Shown: piece by piece, positions 44,610 through 59,800 of the stretch
Numbering within the stretch: the stretch's first letter is position 1
How the letters are laid out: each line of letters opens with the position of its first letter
Assembly (NCBI GenBank): GCA_947247005.1
Contig: OX365952.1
Span: 7,152,501 to 7,216,500, forward strand
Length of the DNA stretch: 64,000 nt
Direction: 5' to 3'
DNA from: Spisula solida
Taxonomy: Eukaryota > Mollusca > Bivalvia > Venerida > Mactridae
Made by a program: the position numbers and the translations under genes
The notes under the pieces: generated by a model
Seen by the model: only the letters and a program-made list of their open reading frames with translations
What the model was told of the DNA's origin: nothing
The model's database searches: none

Positions 44610-47600
44610 CTGAAAAGTATAAAAACAATATCCTATCACAAATAGAGCTATTTAGATCTATACAATGAACACATTCTTCTAATAAGACAATATTATGTAA
44701 AATATATTCATTTGAAAGTTAATGTCGGTAAAATGGACAGATGCTAGTTAATAATCAGTAATTTAATTATGTTTAATATGGAAGAATTTCGTTATCAAAT
44801 ATTTCTTGACATAGCCAGGTTCCTTTCATCATGCTGAACACCCAAAGAAACTTAATACACTGGCATCCATTTTATTTCCTTCTATGACGCAGTGTTACAT
44901 TCCCTGGATAATTGAGAACAGACAGAATAGAAAGAGAAGTTTCACACGAGGTTGAATTTCAGTGAGTAGTAATTTGAGCACGGGCAACGAAATACTCACA
45001 GCTCCTTCATTAGTGAGTATAATAAAACTATAAATGAAACTACCACATACTAATTCATCAGCCTTCGCTTCGCCTAGTGCAATTTGTCCATCATTTCTCA
45101 TTCTCATCTTCAAGTTATACACATGTCCCAGATATAATACTACAAGAGTATATGGTTGATTATCCCCACCTTGTTTACTCTTTCGAACCAAAAATGTCCC
45201 ATCCTAGAAAATAAAACAAAATTATTTAAATGTCAATACAATAATCAACAATCAAATAGACACTAGTATATTAAATCAGGGTGTCTATACATATGTATGT
45301 GAGGTGCTACTATAAAAGTCTTCTCAGACTAATTTTGATATTTTAGGTAAGCAGATGTTGATTTACATAATAGGCCAAAGAACAAGAGGACCATTTGAAA
45401 CTGTACCTTCGGTACAATAAGGTACGATTAGCAAGATTTTCATTGTGTGACCTGGGTTTTTACCCCATGTGACCCAGTACTGGTTCCGGAGGGTATGTCA
45501 TTTAACATTTGTAAAGAGAGCAGACATTAAGTCATGTCAAATAGGGTTTATGCTGTTTTATGAAACTTTACCAATGAAAGCTGAAAAGAGAACAGGCTTT
45601 GCTGGTTAGTATTAGAGTACATGATAAGGGTGATGCTAGACATTCTACAGAATTATATCAAATGAGCCATCTCAATTTAAAGCATTGTAATGTGAAGTAA
45701 TTTATTCAAGTTAAGTGTGTATGTTAATTTCTGACTCTTAATTGGTAAATGGTATAATAGCAATAATCAAACACCAACCTGTCCGATACTTTGTAATTTT
45801 TGAGTACTTTCATTTCTCTCAATATCCCCATGGTACCATTCCTCACGATTTAAAGGATCGGGCTGTTGATAAAACAAATAAAACAGAATGATATCGACAG
45901 AACAAAAGAAATGTCGTATGATTATAGGTAAGTTATAAGCATTACCGTCCCCCCAGACAAACATCTACTGACATTGTATTTCCCTATCATTGTCAATATG
46001 AACCGGCATAAAACTAGAGATGTTGTCTTTCAGCTGAGTAATATAATCCCACACGTCATTGTTACTAAGCGTAAAAATCTACCTGTTCAGGTTAGTCAAT
46101 TGTGAAATTCTGAATGAGTTGTGTCCACTGGAATAGTTAACTATAACGAATGAGAAGCATAATTCTGCCAAATAACACAGAGTCAATTCTCTATCCCTTT
46201 CTCATTGTTGTGCTTGTGTGAGGGTAAAATAAGGAACAGGGAAGGTTCATAACTAAATTTAAACTTCCCGCACAACCAACGCATAGGACTAAAATATTGT
46301 TGGAGATAGATCACAATTAAAACAAGTTGACATTGCCCATTTTAAGACAATTATGATGAGCCAAGAAATTGTCATGTAAATGAAATTGGTAATGTTATCA
46401 ACGAGCGATGAAATCAGCACAGTGGTCATATGTACAACATACTAGCTCATCATGTTCACGTGTCTTACCATATAACTAAAACCTTCATCATAAATATCAT
46501 CTGATTCTTCGTAACTGCTGGCCGGCGGTGGAGGAAGTGGTGGAGTCTTTTCACGTGGAGTAACTGGTAATTGCACTGGCGGAGGTGGCTTAACCTCTGG
46601 TGCCTTCTGCTAATTAGTTGATAAATCGGTATATATGACATTGGTAATTTAGTTCAACATCACATATTTTTAGTCAGAAACAACTGCTTAAAATAATACA
46701 CAAGGTCATCCGATTTAAATAACTGATTGACAATTAGTATGGTAATTATTTTATAAAAGAATAACATGAATTTACAATCATAAACGTTTCTGAATGAATA
46801 TGTTTTTTACATTTTTATTCTGAAATAAAACGTAACATGTGTATACAAAATGAAGATTTCGAAGATACACACCTATTCTTATTGAAATATCTGCTATATA
46901 GAGTAAATTATTGACGACGCTTTAGCTTTATCGTTAATTTAAGTTTGATAGTAACAGCATTGAAGTTATTACATTATTGAATAGTTGTATTATTAAAATC
47001 TAAATGTATGTACCAAACCAACATTTATGCTTTTGAGATCATCCATAGCATGAGCTAGGTAAACTGCTTTAAGCAAACTGTGAGAATGCCAGTGCGGTTG
47101 TGCCAACTCTTTAAGTGCAGTATATTTCATCTATATTAAAAAATTTGTATGTTGGTAAATTTCACTAAGATTTGTATCAGATCCAATGCATACATGTACA
47201 TGGAATGTTACAAACTGAACACATTAGGTAGGACATGGTACATGGCACGCTACAAAATAATGTATCTACCTGACTACCGATCTAACGTTCACGTATAGAA
47301 TGCCGATATGCAAGGCAACTACATGCTTCATTTATTTATTCTTTACATATTACAAACCCTTATATAAAATTAGTAAATAAGACGCTAATTATATCAACAT
47401 ACACTTTAACATTGATAAACTAGTCAACCCTAGAGACTCAGAAATAAGGTATTAATAAGGTAGTGGTAATTATATAGGATAGTCAAAAGCAGTCAAAGCT
47501 AGTCAAGAAGCATATAGCTTTTTAACTATATCAGAAGTATTTTAATTACATTTAGTACAGTTCAACCTCGCCAGAGTAACATCCACTTTAAAGGGTGCCT

Positions 47601-50600
47601 GATGTGGAAAGATAGTTGCTCTTATTAGGTACAATTGGAAGAAAAATAATTACTGAAATAATTTTATTTGTAACGATCGCAATATGTTGCAACTCCAACG
47701 AGGTTGTAGTTCCGTATTCAAACATATAAAGCATTCAATAATGTATATGACATTCGGTTTGGATTTAGTAGCTTACATATTTCTAAACGTTATCATATAA
47801 AAAAACTGGCATACTCTGTACTAGACTTAAATGAAGGTATAAAGCATGCGCAGACATTTTGTCTATTCAGGAATATATAGCACACAGCAATATTTAAAAT
47901 AATTCTATGCATCCTGTTTTTTCCATGATTCAAGATATCAAAAGAAAACAAGAATGACAAATGCCATGAAAAATCGGCGAAGTATTCATGCAGCATTAGA
48001 AAAGCAAGAAATACAAAACAGACCTTCTGTAGAGGAATAGTAGATACACTAGCAGCAGAGGACGGTGTTATAAGAGATGATGAAGGTGGCGGTGGTGGTG
48101 GTGGTGGGGGTCCCAGTGTCCTAGATGGCGGAACTGGGGGAGGGCCAAGGTCCTTTGATTTAAGGGCTGCACGAGAAACATTGGGCTTCACTGGCAATAG
48201 GGGCTTTTTACCTGGAAATATAATGTCAAAATGAACATAATTTATTACATCTAAAGATGATAACTTTGCCCAGTTTTCCACATTGTAGCAATAACCAGGC
48301 TCGTCTTGGGAAATACTAATCTACAACTAAGATAAGTGTTAGCCAATGGTCGATAAACCCACCACCAATCCAAATTGTCCACTCACCTTATCCCTATGTA
48401 CCATTAGATTTTAGGGCAGTTTATTGGCTTTCCAACGTCCAAACCCAAAATGACCGTAAGCCCTGAATGCATGTTACAACAAATTACCAGCTTTATTATG
48501 TATTAGTATATGCCTTAGGCTGATTCCGTGTCTCTCTATAACTTGAGTAACATAACAGTTTGATACGGTCAGTAAGAAGTTCTTGGCCCACAAGCGTTAA
48601 ATGAAACAAATGATTACTTCATTGGGTTTGTTTATAAAGGATCATATATATCACTCAGGTGAGAATAGCTAGAATGTGTACATAACTGGTATGCATCATT
48701 GTGGGACTTAAATATCAAGTATAATCTCCATTGAAAAGATCGTCTTTTAAGTCTAATTCATTAATGTGTTATCTCCCTTCGTGCTCTTCTAATGATGATT
48801 GGGAATACCATGTTAATGGACATTGGGTTGGGCAATGAATAGACGAACTCAAGAAGTAAAAGGTTAAAGTACATAGCTTAAGTTAGCAAGGTGATGCAAA
48901 GTGCAGATAACATATTTAAATAAAATCATCACAAACATAAAGCTTAACTATCCAGACAACATTCCGAACGTCATTCAAAGCACTATTGTTAACATTAGCG
49001 ATGCATGAATTGTTCTGTTGTAAATCATAGTACAAGGAGCTGGTATATGTATTCAGCAGCTTACATTTATATAGAAATTTCTCCTCATGAACTCTGTAAA
49101 AGTGTCAACAGGTTTGGCGCATTAGAAGCTTCTATGTATTGAAGGTTGGGACTACTGGGTACAGGAAAATCAAGCAGAAAACAGCAACCTCTATGCTAAA
49201 AGGACACAATTGCTATGCTAGCGGAACAAAATCTATGATAAAGGGACAATCTGTTTGCTAAAATAACTATCTCTATGCTATAAAGGGACGCTCTTGAGAT
49301 CAGTGCTGCGGGTTTTGATAGGCAAGATCAAGATAGTAAATGTAAGAAAGAGAAACCATTTGAAACTTGCAATAATCGTTAGAGTTCGATCAATTCAATG
49401 ATTTCTTAAAGTGCTTAGACTCTAGCTTTCCTATTGAACATCATTTTAGTAGTTGTTATTTTCATTTACCGCATATACCCGTATATGGGGCGACCCGATT
49501 TATACGAGAGCGTCTGTGCAAAAATCCCAATTTACGGTCCATAGTCCGGTGTGTGTCTTATAATCCAGGTCATCTGACCATAGTTTATTTGTATAATTGT
49601 ACAAAGTACATGGTAAAGTGAACTTTCAACGTCAACAAGAATATTATGTTTGACCTAAACATTGTCTACTAGTTTGACACAATTTTCATCATGGCATAAG
49701 TAATGCTGAAGTAAGAAATGGTTTCCTATCATTGAAGGGTTACTTGGTTATTTGTTGCAACATGGTAAAACTCTACATATGTTACTTCACACATCTACGA
49801 CACTACATAAACACAAAGTCTTACAGTAAATTTTGCCATCGGTTTAACTGGCAGAAGAGGCTTTGGTGAAATAATATCAGGTTTTACTCCTGAAAAATTA
49901 CAAAATTTATAAATCATCTAGAGTATATAAAACAAAATCATTAGTAAACTAGTTCCGGTGAATAATAATTATGAAGTGATTCTTAAGTATAAGTGAAACT
50001 GTCATAAAAAGGTTCAAGCTAAACCATGCCAAAATAGGTCACGTAACACTGGTAGTAACCTGAAAGACACAGAACTGAATGAATATTGCAAATGCAGGGT
50101 TATGAGAAAATCTGAAAATATTTGTTAGTAGAATACATGCAAGACTATTAAAAAGTACTAAACAGGGGTTGAGGCCATTTGGGATATGCAGATAAAACTA
50201 ACTTCACCCACGATCATGGACCATAATGTTCAAGTCAAGTTAATGATTTACATTATATACATGTAGTTACCAATATAATTGTTCATAGATACAGTTGTAT
50301 TTGTGTATATTCATTAGTTTTGCATATTGACCATGATTGTACAACCATACACTTGGATTATTAGGTACAGTATTTATAATTGTATGTCATATTCAAAGAG
50401 TGATTTTCAAGAGATCAAAAGACAGCTTGTAAAAAAACTAAAGACAAATTGTTAATGTAAAAGAGGTAAAATCTAGATTTTACAAGAGGCCAAGAGACAT
50501 AATATTATTGTACAAGATACCAAAGAGATCAAGAGGCAATTTGTATCAGAAAATGAGACATTGTCTGTAAGAGGTCAAGAGACAAATTCCATAAGAGGCC

Positions 50601-53600
50601 AAGAAACAGATTTTCCAAGAGGTCAAGAGACAATTAAATTGTACAACAGGTCATATTGACAGGTTGTAAAAGAGGCTAGAGAGACTGATTTTAAAGACAG
50701 GTCTACATGCCAAAATATTTTTTTCTGTAAGAGACCACAGACATCTTCAATAATGCCAAGAGAAGAATATTCAACAGGCCAAGAGATATTTATTCTACAA
50801 GATACAAAGAGACTTATGGTTTATTACAATAGGCCAAAGGAACATATTTTATAAGAAGCCAAAGGGACAATTTGTACAAGGGCCGAAGATCTGTCTATAC
50901 GAGGCCAAGATATATATTTTGCAAGACACATATTCAATAGGTTAAGTGACAAATTGTACAGGAGGCCAAAGACACTGATTCCACAAGATGCCAAGAGCAA
51001 GACACATTTTCTATACCAGGACAACTTTATTATAAGGCCAAGAGAAAATATTTACAACAGGCCAAGAGACAAATATTCTATGAGATGTGAAGAGATCAAT
51101 CTTACGAGAAACCAATACACAATATAACAGCCCATGATACAATTTATACAACCTTTGAGCACATGCCGCGTAGTTGAAACATGTAAAATGTTACAGTCCT
51201 CAAGTAATGGGCAATTCTCCACATTAAATTGCATGAAGCCTGACCCTCAGTTTAAAAAAGTAACCATAAAACTTTATGACTTTTATTGCTAATGTTTGTG
51301 AAAATCGGATTTAAAATTTTCTTTCACTATTTAAAAGATGTAAGTCTATTCTAAGAGTGTACCCATTTTGAGGCAATGAAACATTTACCCGTTTCAGAAC
51401 GCTACAGACACTATAAAGATTGGATAGGTGCATATTGGATGTGTAAGAGGCCAAAAAGGGGCCAAGAGGAAAGTTGTTTATACAATCACCTGTGCTAAAG
51501 TTTGCATAGGTCTGTGTTCCACATTATTCATATTTCTCCTTGTGGTATTAGGAGAACTAGATGTCACTTTGTTTGGTTTTATTGGTGGTGGTGGTATTTG
51601 TCTAGTGTTTGAAAATTGAGAAATAGATTTGGATACATTATCATATTTCCTTTGGTCATTATCATGTTTGCTTTGGTCATTAATATGATGTGGTGACACT
51701 GACCTATTTGAATTAAATTGATGGGTTTGCACTTTCATAGGTTTTAGTGGAGTTGTTGGTTTCGCAGGTATTGAACTTGGCTTCATTGGTGGTTTAGGTT
51801 TTTCACTAGCATGCACTCCTATACCACCGACTGACTTTCCTTTCATCAGAGCGATTCTTTGTTGAATTGTTAAATGTTCAGTGTCTGTGACCTGAGTGTG
51901 AATGTCAGGTTGTTTTGGTGTATTAGTCATAGGTGGTTGTGCAGGAAGAGCTGAGTATTTATTTGATTTAGTATTTGTTTGTTTAAGAGATCCCCTAGCT
52001 TTAGAAATTTGAGACAATAGGTTTGTTTCAGGCTGATGTTGATCTTCTTCATAATCAGAATCGGAATCTGCAATAAATACACAGCTTTACATTAATGTGA
52101 ATTGTGATAAATAGAGAATTGGTTACAACACATAACAGACCGTTGTCGTATTTCATCCATGGATACTTCACAAGTCCTTTTTAATTTTGTACAATTATAC
52201 AACTTCAACAGTATAATGGATGATTAACTAGAGCTATCACAAATAATACCAGAGTTATGACCTTGATACTAGCAATTCACAATATTATTAAAATGGGGTT
52301 CAAAATTATAAGGAAACATAGATATTGACCTTTGACTTCCTGAGAATCAGACCTGAAACGTTGTTGATTTCATTATTGAATGTGAACTATTCTTAGTTAA
52401 GGTCACCGTACCTTAGACCTAAAATCCACAGATGACCCTGACCTAAATTCCACGAAGGACAAAGATTTTGACCAGCTTTCATAATGCTTAGGTCAAACTG
52501 TGTCCTGTAGAATGTTAACAGTCAAATTGTTGACATATGATGTCAAACACCGAACACCACAGGGTAATGACAACAGCAAATCATCTTGTCAGTGCTTAAA
52601 ATATAGACAGCTTTGTGATGAAAATTAGAGTGCTAAGGGGTATAAGAAAATAAGTCAAAATTAATATAAACATGTAACTGATGTGAATTGTATGTATGGT
52701 CAACCAAACATCACATAAAACTTGCAATTATTCCTGTGTATACTAGTAAATTATCAGCATTAAATAACATATTTTAATAACGAACTAATGCAAGCAACAT
52801 TAAACCAAAATAATAAAATAAATAATAAAAACTAAGAGGGCCAAGATTGCTCTGTATCGCTCACCTGAGTACATTTACCCAGTTATCTGCAGTCAAAATC
52901 AATCTCGATGTTATCAAAACAGACACTCTGACCAAGATGCACGAATGCCCAATGCGAAATGCAGCCTATATTGTATACGTTTTTCTATGGTTTGAGCATG
53001 TGAACTTAATTTTGACCCAGATATGTCATATTCATGCTCTACTAAGATTTCATCTGAAAAGATTCACCAATATACAATACAAACTGCAGCCACTGATGCA
53101 TAAAAATAGTTTTTGGTATTATTTGACCAAGTGGCCTTATTTTTACCACCAATGGCACATGTCCAAACCTAGCTTTGATATCATACTGTAATAAAGTTCA
53201 CAAAGTTTGGTCTCATATTAATGAGTTTGTATCCCACACGACGCGAGATCAAATTTGACATAGGTCTTAATTGCAACCTAGTTTCAAAAAGATTTAACAT
53301 GTACCAAAATTGTGATGAATAGTGTGTTCACGAACAATTGTCGATGGACAACAGACGAAGAGCAACACAAAAGTTCACCTTGTGACAGGTGAGCTAAAAT
53401 CATGTTAATTCAACATGAAGACATGTACACGTAAACAATAAATAACACAAAGTATATTTACGTCCCGAACAAAATGTTGATGAAATACAGCAACACTTAT
53501 AAGAATATCATAACATAGTCTGAATACCTTTGAATATGTTCACAGGCAGCAATATAGAAAACAATTCACTTAATATTTAACATTTGAATATGAGGTATTA

Positions 53601-56600
53601 ACAAATATCAACCAAGTACATTGTATCTACAGTATTCAAACAATAGTGTACAAAATGTACCATTGATACTGTGCTAATACATGTATTGATTAACTAGATA
53701 CCAATTAAAGAAGATCGAAGAAAATCATAGCTTAGTTAAAATTATAATGTGATTACATTTTTACAATTGACAGGAAACTAGAAATACAACAAGACATAAT
53801 TAAAAGTAGTAATCCCCAAACACCACTTCAGTCATCACAGTTCAGTCAAAGCTGTATGCAGTTTTTCTTTTGCTATTACGGTACTGAAAATTAGCAAAAC
53901 TTCACGACGGAACTGAGAAGCAGTGTAGGACTACACTTCTACTATGATATTTAAGATATCAACATTTTGTAGAGGAGTGAAAAGTGTCCATTAAAAGCAC
54001 AAAAACAAAGACCGTGCTTTGTGATAAATTGTAATCAGAAACAAAAAAGTACAATACATGTAATACCTTTTTCCACCTGTTTGAATATGTTAATTTTGTC
54101 TTTAACTGACTCCCCACCAATTGGTTGGATAGTATTGTCATTTTTATCCACTTTCTCGTCTCGTGATTCAACTCTTTTCAGATTAGCTTTCCTAGCTCCA
54201 AGCTCATGTAGTGAAATTCCGAGCGATTTCTGCCCATCACCAGAAACTTTTTTCACAGGTGCAAGCTTGGCACTTGGACGCCCGGGAACATCTGAGTCCA
54301 AGTAGAAAATGGAATAAGAAAAAAATAACAACAACCCAACATGCTAGCTAGCGTATGGAAGATTTCTGTTTCAAACTATAGCTTAAATCTAAGCACAGGT
54401 AGGATTGTTAGACGCACAATTGACTCGGAGAGATTAAAATAATCCATGACCCAGAAGTTTATTTTTGGATTCGCCAGTTGGTTAATGTCTTCATTGAAAG
54501 AATATTGAAAATTCACAAGCACAAATCATCAACGAAACGATTGCTAAAAATCGATCAAAGGTCAAGATCCCAGGTCAAATTTGTGTGAAACCTTACCTAG
54601 CATATACATGTATAGGATTATATAGTTCAAAATTATGAAATATTACAATGACATATAAATTACTTCAATTATGATATTGCCTAATACTATATAAATTTTA
54701 GAATTATTATCAAGCAAATGGAAAATATGACTGAATATGTGGCATAAATCGTAGCATTTTTAAATTCTTTGAAACAGCAATCTTTTTTAAAATGCATATG
54801 GTGACAAGACAAAGTACATGCACGAACTGACAAATATATGCTAAGCTCCATTTATTAGAGCAAACGTATATACACAAAGCATAAAATAAAGTCATAAAGA
54901 ATAGAATTATGAGTAATTTACTAATCAGCTTTTATTTTCTAACATAAAAAGTATTACAAGACAAATCTCAAGACAATGATGACTTTCTGAATAATCAACT
55001 AGTGTATTAAATAGTGAGAACCCCACACAAACTAGTGTACCCCAATATAAACAAGCTTATAAGTTAACCTGGTTAATACGTATGCCTGTTCAAAAATACT
55101 AATTTACTTAAACCAGGTCACATTATATAAGTGGGTATAGCATAACTTTAGAATGTTCAGAATATTAACAGCGTTATAACGAAAATAAAACCATATTTGA
55201 ACATTGACAATGTTTTGAAAAATAGTAGAAACAATTTTTGCTACAAATGTATCTTATCATTGAGCAATTAAAAGTTTAATCATGGTTATTGTACAAATAA
55301 CCTTTAAAAATTGTATAAATGTTACTTCGACTTTCAATGACTGACATCAATAGCCTAAGGGGACAATGCTTACATACAAGTACACACCTCGTACATACAA
55401 TAACAAGTTGACAATTCAACATATCATTGCGTTCAAACATTTAAATTTCATGTAAATTTCAGTGCACGTAATTCTTTTTCGTTCCATCCCAATGCTTTAG
55501 TAAGTAACATTAGTTTAGTATCTGGTTTAGTTAAAATAAAATTAAAATCATGCTTTTTTGTTCTGAATTAGATCTACATTCAATAAACAAAAATACCAAA
55601 ACCAAGCTCATATTAATAATTTCGGACTGTTACATAGTAATACTATGTATGCTGGCATAATTTTGCAATGGGAAATAGAATAAAGCGATAATAGTAGTAT
55701 AAGATAAAAATAGTATAGGGTTCAATTAACACGGTAGGCATAGTTGAGTGAATCAAAATATTCTATATGAAACCTGTTAAAAGTAAAACTTGTTTTAAAA
55801 CGTCTCCAAAGCCCAGACAGACATGCACCTGTTATTAAGGATGAACATCATGGTCAGACTGACACTTATAGTTTAGATTTAATGACGAAAATAAACACAC
55901 CAAAAACATCAGGACATAAACAACCACAACAGGTGTATGTAAACTAACAACCATAGTTAGTTCTGGATACCATAAGTCTGTATATGGTCTTGTATTTATA
56001 CTGGCATCGACATTTTATAGAATGAAATGATCATCGTCAAATGCATTGAATTACACAAGATTCAGTACATTACGCAATCAAAATATCCAATAAATACGAA
56101 GCAATTATAAACCAGTAAATACAAATTACTAGTACAAATACCTAAAAGTTGGGTCTTTGTGCATGTTTCAGTTAAGTAAGACTGGGCATTTTAAAAATAT
56201 TTTATGGATAGCCGGATAATCCAACAAAATGTAGAGTAATTACAGTATACAATATCAATCAAATAAAGAAATAAACGAAATTGACTAGAAAAGATGTAAG
56301 TTAACATCAACAGCAGTCACGCTGACGTCTAAACAACTTGTACAACCTGTCAGTTATTAAATTGTGAATGTAAATGATAAAATCTTATATAGAGAACATA
56401 ATGTCACATGTTATTAACCATATACAAATACACATCTCCACCAAGTGCATGAGGCAGATCGTATATTGTTGCATGTTTTTTAACATTATAGTTGTCAAAC
56501 TAATGGTCAAGGTTAAACAGGAATGATGTTGTAAAAACAACATACTGTATATTAAGTGGTTATGTTAACCAAGTGGAAATATTGGCGATTGTCGCCAATT

Positions 56601-56778
56601 TACAAATTTCGTTAATATTTTCCCTAGTGTAAGTTTTGGCCTACAAAACATGAACAAATATCGCTAATATTTCCGCACTCTAAATGTCAGAAAAACTTTT
56701 CGATCCAAGAAAAATATACATTTATAGAGTAACCATGTCAATTACACTAAATACTATCATTCATTGTCAATTATGTAC

Positions 56779-56858
<80 letters not shown>

Positions 56859-59800
56859 CAAATCAGACAAAATCTACCAACAAGGCTGTCATACTTGATA
56901 CTTCATAATTCAGGGATTATCAACTGTGTTTTATAACATACTAGTATAACATATTATGTAGTTATAATCATTATTTTTCGACGTTTCCACTTATTATAAT
57001 AAGGCATATTTCAAGAAAATTAGTTTTATGTATACAAGCAGGAAATATTTCATCAGTGGTTTAAAACCACAACTATTGAATATAGAATCTAATACTGTGA
57101 ATGAAAGTTGCTCTCTTAACATAAACTGTGTGAGCTAGTTAGAGCTAGACTGTATATGATAATTAATGAATAAAGAACAAGGTACAGATATATTATACAG
57201 GTAATTTTTGTTAAGATAGTAAAATCGCACAATTTACAGGGTTCCCACAAACATTTGACACAAAATTCAATGACTGTTTTCACTATAATTTTTCCCAGAC
57301 AAAATAGCAGTTATCCCCAGTAGTAGCATAGTCCATAGTATTTCCTTCACTTCAACTTCAATACTGTGGGAACCCTGGCAACAAAACTTAACCAAAAAGA
57401 CCGAAAGAAATACAGACTTGTGATTATTAGAAAATTTGTGTATTAAAATAGATAGATAATATAATTTACATGACTTGTATACATTTTCAGGCATTTAAAA
57501 TGTAGAAAGAAGGTGAAATAAAATATTTTACCTGGTGCCGAATCTTGGCTGGCTTCCTAGTAAAGAAGGTTACAGAATTTAGCCGATTAGTGGGATCTAT
57601 ATAATAATACTAGATATACGGTTTTAACAATATTTCAGTATGACAGTGCTTACACTAGCTTCTGAATTTCTAGGGGCATTTTCATACTTTTGTTTTGAGT
57701 TTTACTATTTTATACGCAAAATACTCATGATTCGAAGAAGAAGAATTTAACTAAATCTTGAGGGTCAAAATGTGGCTTTTGGAAATTTCAATTGTCAAAA
57801 CCCCTACTGCCTAGTTAAATGGAACCCCTGGTATGACATGGCCACAATATAAAATGGTTAGTTAATCTGACCAACACTTCAGGAGTTCAGGGTAACCAAC
57901 CAGTAGTATCTGAGACTAACCAAATATTCTATAATCAGCTGACAACTTCTATCTCCCTCAGAGTTGGAAGCTGAATATAAGCTAAATTGAAATATTATGA
58001 TACACATTTTCATAGCTAAGGTACTGAAAGTACTTTAAGGAATATCTCAAAGCACTTAGTAATATGTTGCAACATTGTGAGACTGCAATAAGCTGAAAGT
58101 TGAATTTCCAAACACATATAAAATAACCTAAATACATGAACTGTTAGAGCAGACATTTTTCATCTCTTCTCCTCTTTAAAATGCCGAGCATAGCCTTTAT
58201 TTGCCAGTCAGCTTTCCGCTGAAATATGGCAGGCATATATGTGTGTTCCTCCACCCGGTTTTGAACCCGGGTCGCCAGATTAGACGACAAGCGCGCTAAC
58301 CATTGAGCTACGGAGTCCACATTTTTGTGAGGGCTCAACTTTCACTTTATCTGCATTTATAATTTAAAACTCCAAGAAATACTCACCATTAATATAATTC
58401 AAATAATAGAAAACAAATTTAACTATTTCAAAAATATCCAACCACACAAACATAATTAAAAATTTTAATTGGCCAAAGCAATTAATTAACATACCGGTAA
58501 ATTAAATTTAAATATTTGTTACAAAACCATTCTACATCTAAATATTTCAACACTATTTGGTATATTACTGTGATCTCCTATTTGAGATATTTTATAACAG
58601 GATTAAAATTTTAATTGGTAAAATTTTGAACAAGCAAAAAATAATCTTTTACACTAGGTATCAAACATTACAAATTACCGTTGATTCAGTTTGGCGGGAT
58701 GGTGGAGGTCTTGAAGGAAGACTTGGTGCATCACTCACATGATTGTGCACTGGAGGAGGTTTAACAGGGGGTGGTATTGAAGCTTCTTCTGGCATAAATT
58801 CATAGAGATCACCATCAGGCTCAGGGGGATCTGGAAATGTGTCGCCTTCCTGTATGACACATAAAACAGTTGATCAATACTGCACAAGCAATCCAATAGA
58901 TAAACCTAATTGTACATCAACATGGGTTAGTTTATATTAACTTGGCTATGATAGCATCAATATGGGTTGGCTTACATGAACATGGCTAGGATAGCACCAA
59001 ATGGGTTAGTTTATATTAACATGACTAGAATAGCATCAACATGGTTTAGTTTATATTAACATGGCTAGGATAGCATTAACATGGGTTGGTTTATATTAAC
59101 ATGGCTAGGATAGCATCAGTATGGTTTAGTTTATATTAACATGGCTAGGATAGCATCAATATGGGTTGGTTTACAAGAACATGGCTAGGATAGCATCAAC
59201 ATGTGCTAGTTTATATTAACATGACTAGGATAGCATCAACGTGGGTTAGTTTTTATAAATTAACATGGCTAGCATAGCATCAACATGTGTAAGTTTACAT
59301 GAACTAGGCTAGAATAGCATCATCATGGGTTGGTGTGTTACACAGAGTGTAGATGTATGTGACACGAGGCCAGGGACTGACATATGATGTGTTACACAGG
59401 GTGTAGATGTATGTGAAACCAGACCGGGGACTGACATATGATGTGTTACACAGGGTGTAGATGTATGTGACACCAAGCCAGGGACTGACATATGATGTGT
59501 TACACAGGGTGTAGATGTATGTGACACCAGGCCGGGAACTGACATATGATGTGTTACACAGGGTGGAGATGTATGTGACACCAGGCCGGGAACTGACATA
59601 TGATGTGTTACACAGGGTGGAGATGTATGTGACACCATGTCAGGGACTGACATATGATGTCTTACACAGGGTGTAGATGTATATGACACCAGGCCAGGGA
59701 CTGATATATGATGTCTTACACAGGGTGTAGATGAATGTGACACCAGGTCAGGGACTGACATACAATGTGTTACACAGGGTGTAGATGTATGTGACACCAG

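Noticed and set aside
47018..47140. Minus-strand open stretch 'MKYTALKELAQPHWHSHSLL' as an extra adaptor exon
   Set aside because: It lacks a convincing acceptor and donor in a phase that fits its neighbours, and no domain is recognisable.
56684..56908. Open frame of 74 codons with a YIYIYI run
   Set aside because: It is made by the (TA)n microsatellite.
58230..58318. tRNA gene on the minus strand
   Set aside because: The head is tRNA-like but the anticodon stem is unpaired and a SINE body follows.
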